NCBI GenBank assembly: GCA_023665245.1
Contig: JAMPEH010000081.1
Location: 1 to 9,009, forward strand
Direction: 5' to 3'
DNA length: 9,009 nucleotides
DNA from: Muribaculaceae bacterium
GTDB lineage: Bacteria > Pseudomonadota > Alphaproteobacteria > Rs-D84
Of this stretch, positions 1 through 6,400 are shown piece after piece. Below the pieces are notes generated by a model. That model ran no database searches. It had not been told where the DNA came from and saw nothing but the letters and a program-made list of their open reading frames with translations. Position 1 is the first letter of the stretch, and each line of letters opens with the position of its first letter. The position numbers and the translations under genes are program-made.

Positions 1-25
1 AAGTAACTCTTGCCAAGAGTCACTT
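1..25. repeat. Imperfect inverted repeat (hairpin) at the left edge
   Basis: The arms AAGTAACTCTTG (1-12) and CAAGAGTCACTT (14-25) are complementary over 12 positions with one mismatch (A5 opposite C21). This leaves a single central base as DNA, or a very tight loop as RNA. No T-tract follows on the + strand, so it is not a clear intrinsic terminator in that direction. It could be the end of an upstream transcript's hairpin or a protein-binding palindrome. The window starts exactly at its edge, so the arms may extend further left. Confidence 0.4.
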
Positions 26-104
26 AGGTCAAAGCGAGTATTAACCATTAAAAAAGAGTATTTTAAGCCGATTCGCACCTTACGGTATCATCCAAATCTC
101 TTCG

Positions 105-210
105 CAGTATCACACGCGACGCGCGTTCCCTGCCGGAACCCCACGCCCGCGGCGAAGCCCGGATGATCACAACTCCAACGGGCTTGGACGGATTTGCGGG
201 TGACCACATC
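105..210. other. GC-rich island with potential stem-loops
   Basis: Hand counting gives 67 G+C in the 100 bases from 111 to 210, against 44 in 211-310 and 21 in the 60 bases from 1 to 60. The island contains a 5-bp hairpin (GTTCC at 125-129 with GGAAC at 135-139). It also has a 7-bp stem (AAGCCCG at 155-161 with CGGGCTT at 179-185) around a 17-base loop. These could belong to a structured RNA or leader, or to a dispersed intergenic repeat. I do not recognise a named riboswitch or small RNA family. Confidence 0.3.
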
Positions 211-315
211 GGATACGAAACAGACATGAAATAACTTACATAATTCAATCCCTTCCGCATATCAAGGTCGAAGGTCAAGGATTAAGGGGCGGATCTCACT
301 GAAACACCCGAAGAA

Positions 316-336
316 TTAAACCTTAAACCTTAAACC
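316..336 (+). repeat. Short tandem repeat, TTAAACC x3
   Basis: Three perfect head-to-tail copies of the 7-bp unit TTAAACC lie at 316-322, 323-329 and 330-336. A partial AATTAAA precedes them. Function is unknown. Such a tract could arise by polymerase slippage and may vary in copy number between strains. Confidence 0.75.
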
Positions 337-372
337 TCAGTTACGCGGAACTTGAATAACAGAGCATCTGAG

Positions 373-389
373 ACGGAATCCGATTCCGT
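373..389. promoter_or_regulatory. Perfect 17-bp palindrome upstream of the giant gene, possible operator or leader hairpin
   Basis: The arms ACGGAATC (373-380) and GATTCCGT (382-389) are exact reverse complements around a single central C at 381. The symmetry ends sharply at both sides, because 372 and 390 do not pair. The site lies about 70-85 bases before the ATG at 459. As DNA it has the size and symmetry of a dimeric regulator's binding site. As RNA it would form a 7-bp stem with a 3-base loop in the untranslated leader. The palindrome is seen directly; a regulatory role is inference. Confidence 0.45.
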
Positions 390-432
390 AGAAATAACGA
401 AGACGAAAAGAAAAGAAAACAAATCAAACAAT

Positions 433-448
433 AATTAATTAATTAATT
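433..448 (+). promoter_or_regulatory. AT-rich translation leader with AATT x4
   Basis: Four tandem AATT units end ten bases before the ATG at 459. No purine-rich Shine-Dalgarno sequence lies at the usual distance. Bacteroidetes genes commonly lack Shine-Dalgarno motifs and instead have unstructured A/T-rich leaders, so this tract plausibly serves as the ribosome-loading region and supports the choice of start. Confidence 0.45.
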
Positions 449-458
449 TACAAAACAC

Positions 459-3400
459 ATGGACAAAAAATCCTTAGTTGCGATAATGGTAACCGCTCCG
501 GTGATGTCAATGTTTGCTTCAAACTGGGACTTCACGCAAGGCAGAGCCGGTTATCTGTCGTATACCATTGACCCCACTTTCGATGACGGCATGTGGGTTT
601 CTAATGGTAGTCTGCCAAATCCAACTGTTACTGCTGATGGTGCTGCTGGTACAGCTCTTATAAGCAACCTATGCCCGAGCATTACAAGCGTGGCACAGAA
701 GCTTCCTCAGGGACAATATAACCTGAACATTTCAGCCATAGGTAACGCAGTTCTTTCGTATAAGATTGGATCTGACAAAGAAGTGTATTTTGCAGAAACA
801 AATGCCAATGGCACTTACAAGAGCAAATTTGCTGGTGAAACTTCTACCACCGATCCCACTCACATGAAGGCTCTGACTGCTGCGCAGATCAATCAGAAGT
901 CTATCACCCTTTCCAAGGAGTCTAATGTGACTCTGAAGGTATATCAAGTACTTGGTGACAATAAACAAGCTCAGGAATGGACTGTTGGCAAGCTCGTCCT
1001 TAACTTCCAATACAACTTCCAATCTGCATGGAGCAGCAGAAACAATAAATTGGAAGCTCTTGGTAGCAAGCAGGGCACTTCTAATGTAAATATCAAGGCC
1101 GACAATAATGGCATTGATTATCCTAACGAGAAACTAAGAGAGAATGAAATAAAAGTTCTCAAGGATCGTTTTGCTGCCATTAAAAATGACTGGACAGCTG
1201 ATAAGAAAATTGTAGACAGCATCAATCCTAATCGAGCTTCAGACGAAACTACAGAACAAGCGATAACTCGCTTGCTGAATACCTTCTATACAACAGTCAA
1301 CAAGGTAACAAGCACGACAACTTCTGTAATAGATAAGAAGCTGGAAGCTCTTTCCGGTGAGTTAGAAAGGTATGTAACTGATGTTACTACTGAAAACAAA
1401 GTTGCCCAAGTGATTGCTGAAAACAGAAGCAATCTCAATGATTTTCAATCTACTACAAATATAGGCACTACCGGCAAACCCGGTTGGTTCAAGCAAATTC
1501 AAGATCAGCTCCCTGCTGATGGCAAAGCATTTAATATTCCTTCTGATGCAACTTATGCCAACGATCAGCAGAAGGCATACGTTGATTACGTATCCAAGAA
1601 TGGGGTTGCAAATGTAAAGGCTGCATACACTGCTCTTCAAGATGCAGTCAAATCCGCATATTCAGATTTGACCAATCCTAATATCGATTACGATGCTCTC
1701 GTAAATGAAGCAAAATCTATCCTTGGACAAATCGACTCCTTTAAAGTAGGTTTTATTGATGCTAAAAATGACTGGACAGCATTTGGTTACTTCGTAGGTG
1801 CAGCAGGTATGGCTGCTCCCGGCATTCTTAATGCTACTTACTTGAAAGATAACCCAACCAACCTTGCAGCTGTAGCACTTAGCCAGGCTGCCGTATTCCA
1901 GCAGATTGACAATATCGGTAATTCTCATGGCACCGTTTATACAGGCCTTATCAAAGACTATAAGGCTGACGTAAGCGCAATATACAAGAACAACTCCGGT
2001 TATACTATCGACAAGGGTACAGGTCTTGTAACCAACAACCCGGACATCGCCGGTGCTTATAAGAATTATCCTGACGCGAATGATGACATGCTTAAGCGTA
2101 TGGCTGACATGCCTGCTGTGGCTATAGATTTCCTCACTCTTATAAACGCTCAGGAGCTTGCACTTTCAAATGCAAACACCCAATATAAGAATGCTAAGGT
2201 TGTTTATACCGATGCGTCAGGTGATTTGGTTGAAAAGACTGTTGATGACCTTAAGGCTCTTCTGACAAGTGATCTTTTGAAGGATCCTAAAAAAAGTGTA
2301 CTTGGAGAAACAAATGCCAAAAACGTCATTAAAGCTATCAATGACGTTGTCGATGCATACAATAGCTGGGGAAGCAAAATCCAGTCACTCTACAACGCAC
2401 ACACTCTTGGTGTGAATGAGACTGCAGATGCTGACGGTAACGTTTCATCAGTTGACCTCAACAGCCAGATCAGCGGCACTAATGGTGCAGTAGCTAACTT
2501 CAATGCAAAAGTTACCGCATACAAGAATGTAGTAAATGGTCTTGGCACAGGTGCAGCAGACTTATTCGACGTAATGGAAACTCTTGCCGACACTGAGGCT
2601 TACATCAGCACCGAACTCGGCAAACTTTACAAGGGTTCAAATCTTGTAAATCGTTTCAAAGCGGATGTAAACACAGTGAAAGGAATGGTTAACACCTATT
2701 CTACTTATCCTGCTAAGATCAAACAATCAAATAAAGATTGGGATGAAACCATAGCAGAAAAGCAAGCTGCACAAGTTATAACTGAAGAAGCACGTAAAGC
2801 TGCATGGGCTGCATGTAAGGACGTATGGGATCTTCCTAACAAGACAGCAGCACAGCAGGCACTTTGTGATGCCTTCAAGGATGCTAAAGCCGCTGATGAA
2901 GCTGCGATACAAGCAATTACAGACGCACAGAATGCTAAATTAGCTGCAGAAAGAGAACTTCTGGCTGACCAAGCTGCCCTTAAGAATTCTATCGAACAGG
3001 GTTGTAGCTCTATCGAGCAGAATGTGGATGACATCACCACCGTATATGCGCCTGCAAGTAATGCTGTAAGCAACCTTAACAAGGCTGTTAAAGATCTTGA
3101 TGAGGAGGTTCAAGATGTTAAGGACGGCAAGAACATCATCGGTGAAAAATATACTGTAAATGGTCAGGCTGCTTACACTTATACAAAGGTTACTGTATCT
3201 GTAGCAAAGGATGGCAAAACAACTGAATGGGATTATGCAACATTTGACACAAATGCAGCAAGCTTTGACGCACTCCTTCAGGGTATCGCCACAAGCGATA
3301 AGGTAGCCATCGGCAATACTGAATATAACTGTGCCAACAATACTGAATTCCTCAATGCTGTAAAGGCTTTGAACAAGGCTCTTAATAATGGTGTAGATCC

Positions 3401-6400
3401 TACAGCAGGTGCTACTTACTATTATGCACTGAAAGCCAATGATCTAAGTCTTAAGGTAGCTGAGAACGTAACAGCTGCCAATCTGGAGGCAATTAAGGCA
3501 CTGAATATTCTTTTCAATACCAACGTAAATGAACTTAAGGGAATTAACGCCCCTGGCATTGATAAAGTCACTGTAAACGGAAACTTCAAACCTGGTTACT
3601 CTGGTTACGATGACTTCACACAGGCAAGCAATTGTGTAGATGTAACGAAAGACAGTCATGGAGTCGTTACTAACGTCAGCTTGAAAGATAAGGACGGTAA
3701 TGTAATTACAACTACAGTTGGCAACCTTGATCAGGCAGATAATTATATGGTTCAGCTCGCTGAGGCATATCAAATATCCCTCAAGACTGTTAAACCTGTT
3801 TATGACAACTACACCGCTTGGCGTAAACTGAGAAACGCATTGTTTGGTAAGGATTCCACTAACGATCAAGAAATTATCTCATCTCTTGATCCGGCACTCA
3901 GCCAGAAAGCTTCAGCTGCTCTCATTGATGATGCTACCGGCTATGTGCAGAATACTGCAGATCCCGCAGCTATGCAGCACTACTTGAATCAGCTTCAGGG
4001 TTATCATGATGATGTAATCAAAGAGGGTGAGACTGTTACCGCTAAATACAAGGCAGAACTCGCTTCAACAGACTACGACAGCCTTCTTGGTGCCATCAAT
4101 GCTCTCAACAAGAATATCAATCAAGTTAAGAGCGACTGTCTTGCAAACCAGCAGTTGTTTGAGAATCTTTCTACTACAGTTGACAACCTGTCAAGATATG
4201 CCAACACAGTAGCTGATTACATCACTAACAATGATGAGGTTGCAAGCAACCGCGACAAGTGGCTGAAGGATATCAAGACTCAGACTGAAGCTCTCCGCAC
4301 TCTCGCAAACGAACTTACTGCATCGTTCGCAAATGGTGCTGTGGTAGCAGACAATGATGCATCTGCCAAGAACTATAAGGGACGTCTTGATGCAATAGAG
4401 AAGGCTCTTGAAACCATTTCAACCACTGAAAAGGGTGAATATCCCAGCGTGGTTAAGGCTGCCAACCAGACATTCCTTGATCAGCGTGGTATGTCTTACG
4501 AGTATCTCTATGCCCAGTATGAAAATGGCGTTAAACTTGTAAACAGCTATGTAAATGACATCGACAATCCTGGTTATTATGCAGCTCTTGTTGGAGACGA
4601 AGAGTTCCAGCTGACTCATAATAAACTGGAAGGTATGTATCGTGAACTCGAGACTTTCCGTGGCGAGTATGATGAATGGTTCAGAAGCCTTACCGATAAT
4701 CTTGTAGTTCTCGAAACATTTGTTGACAAGAGTGGCAGTGAGTTGCTTCCTGAGTTCAAGAAGATGCCGTCTGCAGCTGATCAAAAGACAATATCCGACC
4801 AGTTTGCAGCATATCTTGCAAAAGCAAAAGTCATCCGCGGCAATATTACCAAATATACTAATGACTGCACCGACAATGCTTATGATGTAGCCAATACATA
4901 TTACGCTGATAATTTCACCGATCGTGGTGCAGTTAATTATCAGGCAGTATGGAATGGTCTCAAGAATGCAGGTCTTACCACTGAATGGACAGCTTGGAAT
5001 GAGCCTTCACAGGTTTACACTGAGATGAAGGAAAATGGTATGTATGATGCATATCAGGGCATAATCAAGGCCGCTACCGGTAAGATTGTAAAAGAAAATA
5101 AGAAAGGCGATTGGGTTCCGAATCCTGAGAATTCATATTCTACAACTAAAGAATCAGTCAAGAACGCCCTTGAAACACTTGTAGCTAATGGCAACTTGTC
5201 TCAATACATCCTCAATATGGATGAAGTTGCCAATTTGATTGGCGACCTTCTTCCTGTGGCCTTCTCAGGAGTTACAGATTCTCAGTATCAGAAGAATCAG
5301 ATCTACACTGGTGTCAACAACGAATGGAAGGCATTCTTTGATTCAAAACTCAATACACTTAAGGATTATCAGGAAAAGGCAGCAACAGATGCCGGCTATG
5401 GCGATCTCGAAACACTTGCAAATGCAATCTCATTTGCACAGAGCCTGAACGCGAAGTGGAGAGTCAATGTTGGACCTGAGTCAGATATGAACGGTATTTA
5501 CACAGAGTATGTGAATGCCCTTCTTTCCAACAAAGATGTTGCCAAAGCTCTCAAAGATGGTGATAACTATGTCATGAACATCGAGAAAGCTCAAGTAACA
5601 GCGGAACTCCTTGCACTTGCCAACACAGCTTCCGAAAATCTTGATAATCTTCTTGCAGACTTCGGCTATCATGCAGACCAAATTTCTCTATATGAGGGTC
5701 TCAAATCTCGGATTGAAAACAATGTCAATAATATCAAAGAATCTGCAGGTGTTCCTGATAAAGAGGCCTATACCCAGAATTTCGAAGATATTGAAGAAGC
5801 TATCGAAGATGCATATCAGAAGATGTACGAGGATGAATGCACTTATGCTTCTACCGTACTCATTGCCAAGGCGAAGTCAGCTCTCAATAATCTTACTGTA
5901 AGCTTTGGTACACTTGATGATGCTGAAAGAGCTATCATTTCCGGATATCAGTCAGACATTGACGGTTACGCCGCTGATGTAACTACTCAGAGCGAAAAAG
6001 ATTACTCTGATGACAACAGAAAGGCATTGTTTGATCTCGAAAAGCAAATCGCTGATAAGATTGTAGAGATCGACGGCCAAGCTGGTGTTGACCCTGCTCG
6101 CACTGACCTCGGTGTTTCCACCGCCAAGTTCAATGCCAGTTACGAAAATTGCATCAACGAAATCGACAGATATCTCACAGCTGTCAATGACGCAGCAGAT
6201 TCCTTCGGTGACTACAGCAAGGAGACTGCAGAGGTATATGCAAATGATAAAGATGGCAAGTTCGTTGTTGTCAAGAATGATGTTGAATCACTCCGCACAC
6301 CGGCAGACGCTGATATCGAGAACAACAGCATCATCTACACCATCGATGAATATCTCTACAAACTTGGCGAGGATTCAAAAGCAGCCAAGGCTTACAAGGC

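Larger units (their letters stand above)
1..458. other. Non-coding upstream region with no convincing gene
   Basis: No reading frame here has the length, composition or recognisable motifs of a real protein. The region splits into an AT-rich left edge (about 35% G+C over 1-60), a GC-rich island around 105-210, and a moderately AT-rich leader that becomes very AT-rich just before the start codon at 459. I searched by eye for the Bacteroidetes promoter pattern (TTTG near -33 and TAnnTTTG near -7) and found no convincing pair on either strand. The small elements I can support are listed separately. The promoter of the large downstream gene most likely lies here but cannot be placed. Confidence 0.7.

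Noticed and set aside
2..166. 54 codons open on the + strand from the left edge to a TGA at 164, possible tail of an upstream gene
   Set aside because: The residues (Arg, Pro, Ser and Cys rich) do not resemble the end of a Bacteroidales protein. The frame crosses the left-edge palindrome and the GC-rich island, so chance is more likely. It cannot be fully excluded without the sequence to the left.
63..278. 71-codon open frame on the - strand across the GC-rich island
   Set aside because: It has no recognisable motif, an unusual Arg/Ser/Pro-rich make-up and no visible promoter. It is explained by high G+C reducing stop codons.
367..372. CTGAGA, resembling part of a TPP riboswitch core
   Set aside because: The rest of the TPP riboswitch consensus is missing, and the downstream gene has no link to thiamine.
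3444..3869. 141-codon antisense open frame within the rod
   Set aside because: It is fully antisense to the giant gene, with no start context or domain signature. The codon pattern of the sense strand explains it.
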